64,000 nt of DNA, taken from Tausonia pullulans. Taxonomy: Eukaryota > Basidiomycota > Tremellomycetes > Cystofilobasidiales > Mrakiaceae. Positions 20,810 through 32,422 of the stretch are shown here, piece after piece (the first letter of the stretch is position 1; every line of letters begins with the position of its first letter). The stretch is taken from NCBI GenBank assembly GCA_951802195.1, contig OX637627.1, forward strand, positions 620,001 through 684,000, read 5' to 3'. A program made the translations under genes and the position numbers. The notes under the pieces were generated by a model that saw only the letters and a list, made by a program, of their open reading frames with translations, was not told the origin of the DNA and made no database searches.

Positions 20810-23787
20810 GTCGTCATGGTCGTTGTCGTCGTTCTTGTTGTTGTGGCTGTGATCGTCATCGTGGTGGGGGTTATCGTCGTCGTCGTCGTCGTCGTCGTGC
20901 TGCTTGGCGGCCGTCTCGGCTGGATCGTCGGCGTCGGCGTCATCGTCATCGCCGCCCTTCTGCTTCCGCTGAGCCCGCCCTCCTCCGGCCTCGCGGTCGT
21001 CGGCCCCATCCTCGCCGTCGTCGGGCGCTCGTATCCGCGCACGCTTCGAGGGGGTAGCCAACGACGACGACGACAGAGGCAGAGGCGTCCCGCTCCCGCT
21101 CTCGGAAGCGGTGGACGAGGGCCGGGCCCGCTTCCTTGCGCTCGTCGAACGGCGAGAGGAGACCGAGGCGACGCTAGAGAAAGAGAGAAAGAGAGAGAGA
21201 GAGATAGAGAGAGAGAGATAGAGAGAGAGAGATAGAGAGAGAGAGAGGTTTCAGTTCAAGTCAACGTTCGAGATGGAGAAGATCCAAGGGGGAGCGGGTT
21301 CGAGGCAGGCCGCCCACTTACGACTCCGCATCGCTGTCATCGTCCCCGTCCCCGTCCTCCTCCGAGTCCGAAGCATTGAGGTAGTCGTCGAGCTCCTTGT
21401 CAGCCTGATTCCAATCGACCTCAGCCGCCAGATCGCCCGCGTGGAGCTCCTCGACCACCTCCTCCGGCTCTACCGGTGGCTGGTCCTGAGTCGGCCGGGC
21501 TGAGGCTGATGATGACGGGGGAGGGGACGACGTCGGAGACGTCGAGGGAGGGACGAGTCGGTAGTCCGCCTCGGGGAGACGCCGGAACATGGCGATGGAA
21601 TCGGGAAGCCACGCTGGATGGAGGACGTGCACTTTGTTGCGGTAGGGCGGTTGAAGAGCCGCGTGGACCTTTTGAGTGCCGAGCTTGATGGGTGCATGGG
21701 CGAGAGGCAGTGGGTCAGATTCGAGCTGGATGGGAACAAAGGTGTGAGGACTGACCTCTTTAGCGAGGAGGTGGGTGACGGAGGATGAGAGGTTTGCCGA
21801 GCACGTTGCCCCGTACGTTCGAGCCTGCTTCCAGAAGTAGGATCTGTCGGCGAGGGAATCAGCATCCGAGAGAGGAGGAGAGGATGGGTCAAGAACTCAC
21901 GTCTCTAACCGTTCGCCAATGGCTATCAACCCCGAGAAGAGGATGTTGCAACCGGCAAAAATTTCGGCCTTCATCCGGTCCAGGATGACCTGTGCAAGCG
22001 AGTCTTCAGGGTTAGTCTGCATGCACACAAGTACGAGGCCCCGTCGTCGTCCCACCTTGACATCCAGCTCAGGCTCCGTTGGAGCCTTCAGAGAGGAGGA
22101 GCCGGTCTTGGCACTCTCAAGGCGGTCGCGTGTTCGGTAGTACGTCCTGTGGATCTCCCGCAGGATCTAGAGAAGCAATCAAGTCAGCCCGTAGAGCACA
22201 GACTCGAGGCAACAAGAGTATTGGATCTCGTACTCCATCCAGCCTCTCTAGCTCGACATCATCGTCCTTTAAGAGCGCCTTAGGTTGGTGATGATGAGGC
22301 GCGTCGGCAGCAGCTGCAGGCGTTTCAGCAGCCTCCTCCGCCTCCTGAAGCTCCTCCTGCCTCTTCGCAAGTGATCGCTCGCCGATCTGGTCCTCGATAA
22401 TGTGCGCTTGAGCAGCGGCGGCCTCGTCAGGCGTCGGAGTGTTCAGAGTGATCCCTTCGTCTGCTGTTGACGCTGAGGAGGGCTTGAGCGCAACGGGCGG
22501 AGGGGTAAGCGTCGGGAGGAACGACGAGTTAATATCGCCAATGCCGACGAAAAAATCGTCTTGGGGAGCGCAAAGAGGATGCCACTGTCAGTATGCGTGA
22601 GGTGTGCTAAGGAAGCAACGAGACGGCAACTCACAAGGGATGACCTTGACCAGATTCCTGCTGCCCTCCCAGACGTCGGCGCGGTCGTCGATGATGACGA
22701 CCATGCTCGTATCGACAGGGAAGAGTCGGGCGATGCTCTTGGCAGTCAAACCTTGAACGTATGGGATGTCAGCTCTTGGTCGTGAGCTCGCAGTTGTGTC
22801 GACAGACTCACTTCCACTCTCATCGCGACTGAGGATACGCCGACCAAAGATCTTGCCGTCCGGATCGATGACGCCGCAGACCTTCTCGGCGTATGCGCGG
22901 GTGCCCATCGTGTAGACGTGCATCTCGTACAGCTTGGAAAGCGACGAGAGGAATTGGGGGAGCCCTGGCCTGTGAGCGGGGACAAGACGCGTCGGGGTCA
23001 GCCGAGGACGCGAGCTGGAGAAATGGGGTTACCGCCCGTTTGGTCGCTAGCTCACCTTGGCTTGATGTAGTACCAGTAATCATCCTCTGGCCTAGAAGCG
23101 CCAAGCTTGAAGCGCCCGACATCACGGAGGGCAGCTTCATTCGGGTTTGTGTGCTTGCTGCCGTTGGACAGCTGGTCCTTGCTCTCCGGAAGGAGGCCGC
23201 ACTCGGCCATCCACTCGCCAACTGTCGGGTCAACTGTCGCGTGAACGATGGTCTGGTCGAGGTCGACAATGAGGCTCAGGCGTCGCGAGTCGTGGAGGGC
23301 CTTGGCGGAGATGGACTCGAGGCGGGAGGCTTCCTGTTGCGCGGTAGGATGGTGGACGCGTCAGATGGCCATTGCGACGGGGCAAAGGGAGACACCATAT
23401 TGTAACGCCCTAGGTGAGGAAGTCTTAAGGAAAGGTGGGAAGGACAGACGCTCAAACTGAGCGACTGCGGCAACGAGCAACGGGGGACGCACGGAGAGGG
23501 AGACAAGGACGGAAGACGTGTCGTGCGACATGCGGATGTTAGGTCTTTTGGATGTGATCGGGGCATGCGGCGTGACTCTGCGAGGGCAGTCAAGGGGAGA
23601 AAGTAGAAGGAGGGAGAAAGACGCGTGAGTCCACGGTTCGATGCGATGATGCTAACGGAGCGGGCCGACGCTCGGCGACGAGAACGGTATGAGGAGAGGG
23701 GAGGGGGAAGACGCACTCGGTCATGTCCTTGCCGCAGTAGGCGCAGAGACCATAGGCCTCGACGTCATGAGGACAGTCTTCTGCCAT
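20681..23787 (-). CDS. FCP1: RNA polymerase II CTD phosphatase Fcp1
   Basis: Eleven exons, complement(20681-21173, 21322-21683, 21756-21843, 21901-21989, 22056-22166, 22234-22559, 22635-22751, 22812-22969, 23056-23333, 23493-23577, 23717-23787), give 725 codons. The N-terminus has the CPHDVEAYGLCAYCGKD element and the RMSHDTSSV motif. The FCPH catalytic domain follows, with the nucleophile motif DLDQT in SLIVDLDQTIVHATVDP, then KPRPGLPQFLSSLSKLYEMH, GRRILSRDESG and MVVIIDDRADVW. A BRCT domain (about residues 385-490) is split by four introns: IFAGCNILFSGLI, ATCSANLSSSVTHLLAKE, KVHVLHPAWLPDSI. The tail is very acidic (Asp runs) with FDDGSSAVGSELGDLEEW near the end, as in the TFIIF-binding tails of Fcp1. 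It removes Ser2/Ser5 phosphates in the nucleus. The N-terminal barrel seen in some orthologues is absent or on an unseen exon. Confidence 0.95.
21178..21247. repeat. GA microsatellite inside an FCP1 intron
   Basis: A (GA)n run with GATA interruptions forms the polypyrimidine tract, on the coding (minus) strand, just upstream of the acceptor of the last FCP1 exon. Length variation here could influence splicing of the acidic tail. Confidence 0.85.
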
Positions 23788-24518
23788 GGCAGATGGGTAG
23801 TGGATGTCGTGTGATGGCGGGATGAGCGGATGGATAGATAGTTGCGAGCTGATGGTGGTTCGAAGGGCGAGGCGGCGTTGCTTGCGGGAGGGAGAAGGGC
23901 GCCTCCGCCGAGCAGCGACAGGTTGGTTGCGAGCACAAAGGCCACATCCCCCGCCCGACACCCTCTTGGGGAGCCTGGTTGCAGGATCTGAATTCACGCT
24001 GGAGGTGGATCAACACCTCAATCGTAGGCCGTTCTGACAATGCTAGTCGAGAGAGCAGGCGCATGTAGGAGCTCGCTCGACCCGCCTCATCGCACCTCCT
24101 TGCTGTGACAGACACGCCGTGCGATCTCATCTCGGCACACTCACATGCGTTGTCCGTCGATGTCCACCTGGCCGTGACCAGCGGTCCGCTCTCCTAGCCT
24201 GATCAGGCAGCGGACGACGTCTTGACCTAATTTAGACGCGATGGTTGATCTAGGAGCGCCTAGCTCGTAAGGAGACCTTGCCTGCAACTCCACCCTGTCC
24301 CAGCTTCGTAGCGAGGCCCGCTAGCTCTGAACTTGATCAACTCCGCCGGGCCTTGTTCCTTCCCTCCCTTTCCCACACAGCTCCTCTTATGACTCGCTTC
24401 CGGGGGCCGAGATGCTTGCCATAAGCCTCTCTTGTTCTCACTCGGGTCGCTCCACGACCTCGCCCACGTCGCTGGTCTTCATCCACCACCACCCACCGCA
24501 TCCTTTCTCCCGCTCTGC
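23788..24518. promoter_or_regulatory. divergent promoter (FCP1 / kinase)
   Basis: This 730-nt region lies between the FCP1 start codon and the kinase start. Frames run through it on the minus strand but end without resembling the N-terminal domain of Fcp1. I see no TATA box that stands out. Confidence 0.35.
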
Positions 24519-27500
24519 ATGTCTTCCCCGTCTCCCAGCTTCTCTGCGCTCTTTAAGAAGCGACCGTCTCCCCGATCGGGCAACATTGATCTGCCTACGA
24601 TAGCTTCAGCAACGATGTCCATCCACGATTCACCCAGCAAGACCTTCTCCGAGGGTTCGGGCGGGTCCTCGTCGGCCTCGACATCGACGCACACGTCGGC
24701 CACCACCGAGCGAGGTTCATCCTATACTGTCATCCATCCACCGACAGCGACCTCTGCGTCATCCAATCTCGCCGATCAGCTCTCCGGGTCGGGGCAGCAG
24801 CCCTTGCGTCGACGGCTCGCTGGCCATCTCAAGGTCCGTCGGGTCTTCTCTCGGTCCACCTTGCTCGAGCTCAAACGCCGACCAGCTCGCCCTGCTGCCT
24901 CCCAGGGCTCAGCCGTCTCCTCCTCCTCCGCAGTGGCAGTGCCAGCAGCAAGCGGTAATGGAGGCCCACTACTGACCTCGCCGTCCGCTGCTCTATCGTT
25001 CGACCTCAAGTCGGCGAAAGCCGCTGCGAGCCAGACCATGGATCGTTCGTGTGCCGACTTCCCTCCTTTCTCTCTCTTTTACATCGCCACGCCCAGGCTG
25101 ATGCTGATCTCGGTTCGTGGTGGTCTCAGGAATGGCATACATCTCTAACGCGATCCTCGTAGCTCAAGTGGGAGCCGGGGTGATTGCCGACCTGGGCGCC
25201 ATCGTCGGAGGGTCGATCCTCAAGAACTGCGTCGACGTCGTCGGCGACATTTGGGATTCGGTCGTGGTGCGTGCGTATGGGTTCCATCTTCCGCTGAAGG
25301 TTGAGCTGACGGCGAGACCCCGTTGCAGCAAGTCCAAACGAACAAGCTATCCTCGTTTCGACTTATCGAGCGCGCTTCAACCATCGTCGTCGCCCTCGCG
25401 TCCCAGGTCGCTGCAAATGCGGCTCAGCATCCCCAATCCGGGGCAGGAACGGCCATCGTCCAAGGCAACGACCCGGGAGGGTTTCTACTCGTTCATAACC
25501 TTGAGGAGCTCCACACGTGATTCCTCCCTGTCTCTCTGTCGCTCATGAATGTGTATGTGCCTGACCACAATGGCCTCAACTCCACAGGAAGCTGCAGGAG
25601 ATTGCGTCGTTCATGCAACGCCAGTCCCAACGCTCATTCCTCAAGCTTTGTGAGGGCTATTTAGCTCTACCCTCTCAGCCTTTGCTGACCGTCTGGACTG
25701 CAGACCTCAAGTCGTCCGAGGACGCCGACCGCATCAACTCGATGAACATTGATCTTGCCGATGCGATTGACCTCTTTCACGTATGACGAAAGAGCTAGGT
25801 TGTCCCTCGGGTAGGCATCGCCTTGCTAACATCGTGCGGGGGCTTTCTCACATCTACAGCTCCGATCGACAGTCGACACGGCGTACTGGCAGCACCAGAC
25901 GACGATGGACTCAAAGGCCGACGTCGCGCTCCTTCTACGCAGGATCGAGGAAATTTCCAAGGGAAGCGATGAAAAGCGCTTTAAGGAGCTTCAGATGAAG
26001 AGTGCGTTAGACAATGACGACCGGGGCTTGATCAGCTGGCTGATACCCTGCTCGCCGTGCAGACGAGTCGCTCGCGGATACCGTCAAGACTCTTCAAAGG
26101 GCTCTCGAACGTTTGGATCTCGGGCCCGAGGCCGCACCACACCGACAGTTCATTGAGACTGGCCTCGAGATGTGGTTAGTCCTGTGAGAACTAGAGAAAG
26201 CCTCCTTTAGTCGAGACTGACGACGTACCCTTCCTTCCTCAGTGTTAGACGGAGCCATGACTCGGCTGCCACGGACATTGTGCCTGACTGTGAGTCACCA
26301 CTTCGCTCGCCTTCGATGTAGAAGCTCTGGTTCATTTTACTTCAACATTCCAGGGGCCATAACCGCTCTTGAGTGAGCAGCGCACCCGTATTCTCAATCG
26401 AGGATGGCTCTGACAACCGCTCAACCTCGCCAGGATTGACCACGTTGAGGTCGTTGCCTCTGGATTCTACTCGACCGTATGGAGAGGCCGTTGGCGCGAG
26501 CAGGAAGTCGCCATCAAGGAACTCTCTCAGACAGCCAACAAAAAGGTGACTACCTCGTCCGGCGAGGTCTTGTACGATTGAGTACCTGACGTCCACCTTG
26601 CAGCTCTTTCTCAACGAGGTAGAGGTCTGGCGCAAGCTCCGGTATCAGCACATCCTTCGTTAGTCTTTCCTCTTTATTATCTTCCATTACCTCCCCCCTC
26701 CCCCAACTTAGTCTTTCCTCCTCGGCGTCTCATCCCAGCTTTCCTCGGCGCCTCTTCCACGACCGCCCCTCCGCCCTACTTCATTGTCTCTCCCTTCGAG
26801 CATGCCGGCAACGCCCTCGATTACCTCCGACGGAACCCTATCGTGAACCGCGTTCGGCTCATGCACGAGATTGCTCTCGGCATGGATTACCTTCATTCGC
26901 GGGACGTCATCCACGGTGATCTCAAGGTGTGTCTGCTTGGGCCAACCCCTCTTTGAACAACTTCCTGATTTCGGCGTCTCCCCTCACAGGCAAACAACAT
27001 TGTGATCGACGACCGAGGCTGTGCGCTCATCATGGATTTCGGGCTCTCTCTCCTCAAAGCCAGTCTCAGTCTAGTCTTAATTCCGAACTCTGCTGACTCG
27101 CAACTCCCATCAGTTGGATATCTCCAGCCATTCGGGCGGCGAGCATCCTGGCGGAGCGATGCGCTGGATGAGGTGAGCTTATTCACCCATTGAACTTCCT
27201 TCAAGCGTAGCAACGAGACTGATGCAAACTACTGCAGTCCCGAGCGACTACGAGACGGCGTGCTCACTCGCGAGACAGACGTGACTACCGACGCGACATT
27301 ACATTGCCGGGCCAGTTCCTGATCCGAACCTCTCGCGTACCTCTAGATTTACGCCTACGGAATTCTGTGCTTTGAGCTTTTAACCCTATCCATCCCCTTC
27401 GGCCACTCGGATGAGCATGAAATCCGCCGAGCTGTCCTGGGTTTGTCCCTTGTAGCCCACCTTCAAAAACGACACGGCTAACGCTTGCTTCCTCCCCTTG

Positions 27501-29264
27501 CTTACAGGCGACAACCGTCGTCCAATATTCCCCAATGATACCCCAATCTCGCTCCAGACGCTCATAGGCAGCTGCTGGCAGCGGGAGCCTTCGCTACGGC
27601 CATCCTTCGCCCTGCTCGCCAAGCAGACCGGCGTGCTGTTCAAGGGACCGCGGCTGAGCGAGATGGTGAAGCGGCCGTCGCAGTCCAACCTCCGAAACAA
27701 CGGCAGCGTCACCAACAGTGTGTTAAGATCCCCCTCACCCCTCCCTTAGTCTGGCCCCACATGTACTCTCCTGATTCTACTGAGTCTCTAAGGCACACAG
27801 TCTTTGACGTCTTCCCCATCTTCCTCGAGGTCCTGGAGGACGGCGTCAGAGATGGTTGTTCCAGGTGTCCAGTCGTGAGTTTCTTTCCTCTGGAGGAGCA
27901 GGTGGTCTTCTCTGGCTGACTGAGAGGCACCGTCTTGTTCAGGATGCTCGCTCCTTATGAGACCGACAACAGGAGCAGCTTGGCGAGCTCAAGCCCGGAA
28001 ATCTTTCCTTTGGCCAACACTGTACGAGTCGACGATTTGGATGCCGAGCGGGGTCCCTCTGGGACTGAGAAAGCCTACCGGTGAGTTGATCTCTTGAATT
28101 GAGATCGCGACGGTGGGAGAACTAACGAACATTCGATTTCGAAGGCATTATATCGACCACTCTCTCGACGACCGTCTCAGTGAGTCTTAATAGAAGACAA
28201 CGGTCGTATCAAATCTGTGGCTCATGGCGCGTGCATGCAGTTATCCCCCTCTGGTCGCCGAGCGCCGTCTCGATCGGCGCTGTTGGCTATCTCGGTGCGC
28301 AGGGTAATTTCGTCCATCTAACTCAGGTGCGTGAGAGCTGCTGCCTCTTAATCTCTCTGTGGGGTACTCTCTGACAACAACCGTTCTGGCAGATCTATTG
28401 CTCTGGCGGGGAGGCATCTCTGGGCGAGATCGTCCGGGATCAGGTCCATTCTCTCTCTCGCGATCCTTTGGGTGATACCGGCCCTGACCATCCACCCTAT
28501 CTCAGCTCGGCGTTCTCAGCCTCGGCGCAAAGCACGTAGATACCGAGTTATTCCCCCCGGTCCAGATGAGCTTAGTGAATCCCCGTATCTTGACGAACGA
28601 CGACACCCTGCAACCTCAGCGGGCCGTCGAGGTCAATCGCCGAATCGATTACAACCTACGGGCGGGGGTGACACGTGCTGGGCTCGTCATGGAGGGCGTC
28701 GAATGCGCTTTCCTGAAGTCTCTCAAGGAGGCGGGGAAGTGGCTTGAAAGGAATGCCGAGGACGTCGTGGATGACAACGAGGAGATTCACCGAGGCTTGA
28801 CAGTCAAACAGCTCTTCGTCGGCGAGTTCAGAGTTTCTCTAAACGCAGCTAAGATCTGAGGGGTTCGACTCACTCTTGCGTCCCTCCAGTCGTCGGTATC
28901 CTCTCGGCGAAGGAATGGGCGCTGCTGGTCTCCCAAGGATCCTCAGGGTGATCCCGCTTCCTTCAGGGACTTGGAAATCATCGAGTGCTAATAAACCAAG
29001 GCCTTCTTCGATCTCAGAGTGGCCTCTTTTAACGTCCACGGCTCCCGCGAGCCCCGCACGCCCTGGGGAACCTGGACCGAAGGTGGCGCCCATAAGATCG
29101 GTGCAGCCGTTGCCCCCTCGTCATACCAGCACCAGTATCATCTCCTCCAGCTTCGCGCGACGGGATGCAAAGTCTCCGAGACGGCGGTCGACCCTGAGGC
29201 CAGGGATGCTGTCTTGCTTGCGAGGCTGAGGCTCGATGAGGATGGGAAGGCAACGCTGGATTGA
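24519..29264 (+). CDS. TKL-like protein kinase with N-terminal helical-bundle domain and fungal C-terminal domain
   Basis: Twenty-four exons can be phased into 1,035 codons, starting at 24519 (an in-frame Met also lies at 24432). Residues 1-175 are Ser-rich and disordered. Residues about 178-420 are alpha-helical (DVVGDIWDSVVQVQTNKLSS, TKLQEIASFMQRQSQRSFL), resembling the four-helix MLKL-NTD-type domain found before many basidiomycete kinases. The kinase domain, about 437-720, has VAIKEL (Lys), NEVEVWRKL (Glu), IHGDLKANNIV (catalytic Asp, HGD in place of HRD), MDFGLS and MRWMSPERL, so it should be active; the glycine loop is degenerate (SGFYSTVW). The C-terminal 250 residues carry HYIDHSLDDRL, IIPLWSPSAVSIGAVGYL and FVHLTQIYCSGGEASL, a pattern known from fungal proteins of unknown function. 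Junctions near 27073 and 27720 are the least certain. Confidence 0.8.
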
Positions 29265-29311
29265 GGTCGGTGGAAGGAGATAGGCTCGGAATTCGTTCGT
29301 TGTTTTGAATG

Positions 29312-29317
29312 TTTATT
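29312..29317 (-). terminator. AATAAA poly(A) signal of the PNGase-lectin gene
   Basis: On the minus strand AATAAA lies about 69 nt after the TGA stop, at the usual distance. It falls between the convergent kinase and PNGase genes, whose stops are only 121 nt apart. Confidence 0.55.
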
Positions 29318-29385
29318 TACGACCAATGCCATGCCTTAGCCCCGAGAAGTAACATTTAGCATCGCCCCTCCTAATGAGAGGAAAT

Positions 29386-32084
29386 TCAGGCGTCGGTGAT
29401 CTCGTTGTCCTTAACTGGCGCGTCCAGCTTCCAGACCGTCCAAGCTAGAACATCGTGCTGTTGAGGAAAAGGCCAAACGTGAGACAAGGTGCCGTCACAC
29501 AGTCACAAAGTGAAGACATCCACGAACTTGCTCGACGATCCCCCCACAGGCGGCGCTCACCCCGATCCACGCCCTGGTCTTGTCCTCCTGCCCAGCGATG
29601 GCACTCGCCGGAAGATCCACACCAAACAACCACTCCCACCCGCCCTCCACCTCCTCGCTCGCTCCTTCCTCCTTTTCATTCTCGCCTTCGCCCTCCGCAA
29701 GCCAGACGCTGACCCTTCGTCGCCGCGCATCCAGCTGGACCCTCATCCGGTACATCTTGTCGTCCGTTAGGCGCGGGAGTCGGTCGCGGTCCGCGCGGGC
29801 TCGCTCGTTTCTGTGATGCGAGTTTGGTGGAGAGTGCAGCGAGATGTGCGGTGTAGGAGGGTCGGCCGTACGGTCGACGCTTTGAAGGATGGATCCTCGC
29901 TATCAGCCAGAGAAGGGTAGAGAGGGAAGACCGAGGGCACACGCCCGCTTACGTTTGATACGTGTCGATCTCGATGGCGAAGCCCTTGTCCGAGCAGCCA
30001 GAATATCCAAGCCCAGCGCCACCATCGCCGAGATTGGGCGGCTTATCGAAGGACGGGGTGAGCGCGTAGATGAACGCCATACCATCGGCGCCAGTGTCAG
30101 CGCCTTCAGGCGGGGTGATGCGGAAGGTGAGGATCGAGACAAAGGAGTCTTTGTGATCCAGAGAGAGAGGGATGTACACTGCTGATGTTTGGGAGGGTGC
30201 GCATGCGGTAAGCCGGAGGACAGAAGCGGCAGTAGCGTCTGGTCGACTGTTGCTCGGGACACAGTAGGCGGACCCAACCAGGGTCGGGGCAGGCGAGACA
30301 CCGAGAGAGAACAACGGCTTTGGAGATGACCCTGGGATAAATACGTGTGGGCATAAGAATGACCATAAGAAGTCCTAGGAATGTGGCCAAAGAGAACTCA
30401 CTCTTGAGCAGCGCATCTCCTCGATCCACCTTGACTCCGCCGTCTTCCTGCCTACTCTTCCTCCACTCCCGTGTTCCACTCTCCCTGCCCGTCAAACTTC
30501 CCTCCCTCCGTTTCCTCTCTTCTTCTTCCTCTCTCCGTCCCTCCACATTCATTAACCACAGCTCCTGCGCCTTGTCCTCCTCTTCCAGAGTCTCCCTCTC
30601 CCCCCTCTCGCACCCCGCTCGGCGCCTCCTGGTGACCTCTTCCAAAGCCGCCTGGAGTTCCCGTTCCGTCATCGAGTTCCGCCCGGAAGGAAGGGTGTCG
30701 GAGAGGTGATATCCAAGTGTCACGTCCTGAGCACCGGAGAGACCGAAGGCGATGATGTAAGACATCTTTTTGCCCCAGCCGATCGAGTAGAGGAGCGGCT
30801 GATTGGTCTTGCCCTCGGAGGGATCAACGTGGATCCAGCGCGATAGGGAGGGCGAGTAGTACTGCAAGTATGTCGAAGGTCAATCGGGAGGAACGGCACG
30901 AGAGGCGGACAGCAGATCTGATAGCTCACCTCGTTCCAGACGTGGTCCTCTGATGGCTCATAGGATATCAGTGTACACCGATCAGGGCTGAGGAATGCAG
31001 CGCCGACCAACCTGCGTTCCAGACGTATCTCGCTCGAAGACCAACCGCCCGGAGAAAGAGCTGGAACAGGTTAGCGAACTCGCCGCATCGTCCCCTCCGC
31101 GTGTGCATGAGGGTTCTCTGATCACTGTGAAAAGAGCCCAGTCCGTTAGGCGACAAAATTCGCGAGCGTGCGTGTTGCTGGAAGCTTTAGGCTCACTTGT
31201 ACCGAGGGAACCTCTCGACCCCTTGACATTGGATGCATCGCCACAGTTCAACCCTTCCGGCTCCACCATCGTTCCTTTCCTTCTCCGTCGGCTGAACGCC
31301 GCCTTCCTGCGCATTGGTCTCTCCACCACATCGCGAGCACTTGATCGGGTCAACCCAATGCATAAACTCCGCCTTGAACCAGTGGGCGAGCGCTGAGGCA
31401 AGATGATCGTCGTACCCGCCGAATGCGTGATCGTCCCTCTCGGCAGCTTCGGCTTCTTCGTGTAGTCGTTGGAGGGGTATCTTCTCGAGGGCGAGATCCT
31501 GGAATGCGGGGCGAGTTCGAAGGTCGCGTCCACGATGAATGAAGGAGCGCTAAGGAAGGTTCATAATCAATGCGACTCACGAGCAGCTCGGAAGTCTCGT
31601 AGGTATCCACTCTTCGGTCAAGACTTTTAATGGTTTCCAAGAGAATACGCCGGCTCGCGTCTAGATCAGCAGCCGCGTGGCCGCGAGAGTATCGCGTTCT
31701 AGCGGCGTCGCTAGCGGATGCGAGCCAGCCGGAGACGGCGAAGGTCAGAAGCAGCAGTTCCTGTGCGTCTGGCGGATGGGGCGAGGATGGAGCCGGGAGG
31801 TTGTGGGCCAAGCAGAAGGCGATGTAGCTCTCAGCGGAGGGCGCGGAGGGTGAGGAGGCCATCGAGGTGATGATGAGAGCGCGTGCAACAAGAATGGTCT
31901 GACGGATTCGTTGAACGATAATCAGATCGGACTTCCAATTCTGCTGACCAGCGGGGATGCCGACTGACGTCGAGAGAGCTGGTGTTAGGTGGGAAGATTG
32001 AAAGTCGTCATCACGTCGGCGAGCGCCGTCTGAAGGAAGGGACAGAGAGGGCGCACCTGTCTTCGCGATCTCTGTTCCCTCCAT
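29386..32084 (-). CDS. PNG1: peptide:N-glycanase (PNGase) fused to a C-terminal L-type lectin domain
   Basis: Exons are complement(29386-29457, 29528-29879, 29953-30331, 30402-30861, 30930-30949, 31012-31124, 31197-31549, 31581 to 31862 or 32084), at least 676 codons. The transglutaminase-like core has its catalytic triad: Cys in RRGRCGEFANLFQLFLRAVG, His in EDHVWNEYYSP and Asp in WIHVDPSEG. Zinc-knuckle pairs KCSRCGGE and RCIQCQG precede it. After a charged Glu/Arg-rich linker comes a lectin-like beta-sandwich: VLRLTACAPSQTSAVYIPL, GADTGADGMAFIYAL, GAGLGYSG, AIEIDTYQ, DPPTPHISLHS and the last strand HDVLAWTVWKLDA. PNGase removes N-glycans from misfolded glycoproteins during ERAD in the cytosol. 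The frame and phase run through the linker intron, which supports one protein. An in-frame start at 32084 gives a longer N-terminus, perhaps with an intron at its GTGCGC. Confidence 0.86.
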
Positions 32085-32422
32085 TGTCTCTCTCCAGACT
32101 CGCAGCGGACCTCAGGTAGGAGTAACCATTTGGTCCATCGGCCACACCAGCCGACGAGATAACAAAAGCAGATCAGAAAAGATAGAGGGTCCCTGCAGAG
32201 GGGTCTTCGGGTCACTTTGGTTGCCGAAACGGCCGAGTCGGGCTCTTCTTGTTCTTCTCGCGCGTCAGATCTCGCTCTCCCAGTCAGGTCAACTCCAACC
32301 TCCACCTGCTTTCGACTCAACTCGCCGTCCCAGTGACTTGTCTCTTCCCCAACCCTTCCAACCCTGGAGACATATCGACTTCACCTTCACCACTCTGATC
32401 CTTTCCTTCGCCCGTCTCTCTC
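32085..32422. promoter_or_regulatory. divergent promoter (PNGase-lectin / paladin-like)
   Basis: A 338-nt spacer separates the two start codons. The side next to the plus-strand gene is CT/AAC-rich with TCTCTCATG context at the start. No sharp regulatory motif is visible. Confidence 0.35.

Noticed and set aside
19656-20852. A 398-codon Ser/Leu-rich plus-strand frame
   Set aside because: It is mostly a translation of (CT)n, C-homopolymer and (CTGT)n repeats and overlaps the convergent FCP1 end.
29386-30331. The lectin-like region as its own gene
   Set aside because: There is no start codon in suitable context before the domain, and the donor at 30401 and acceptor at 30332 join PNGase to it in phase.
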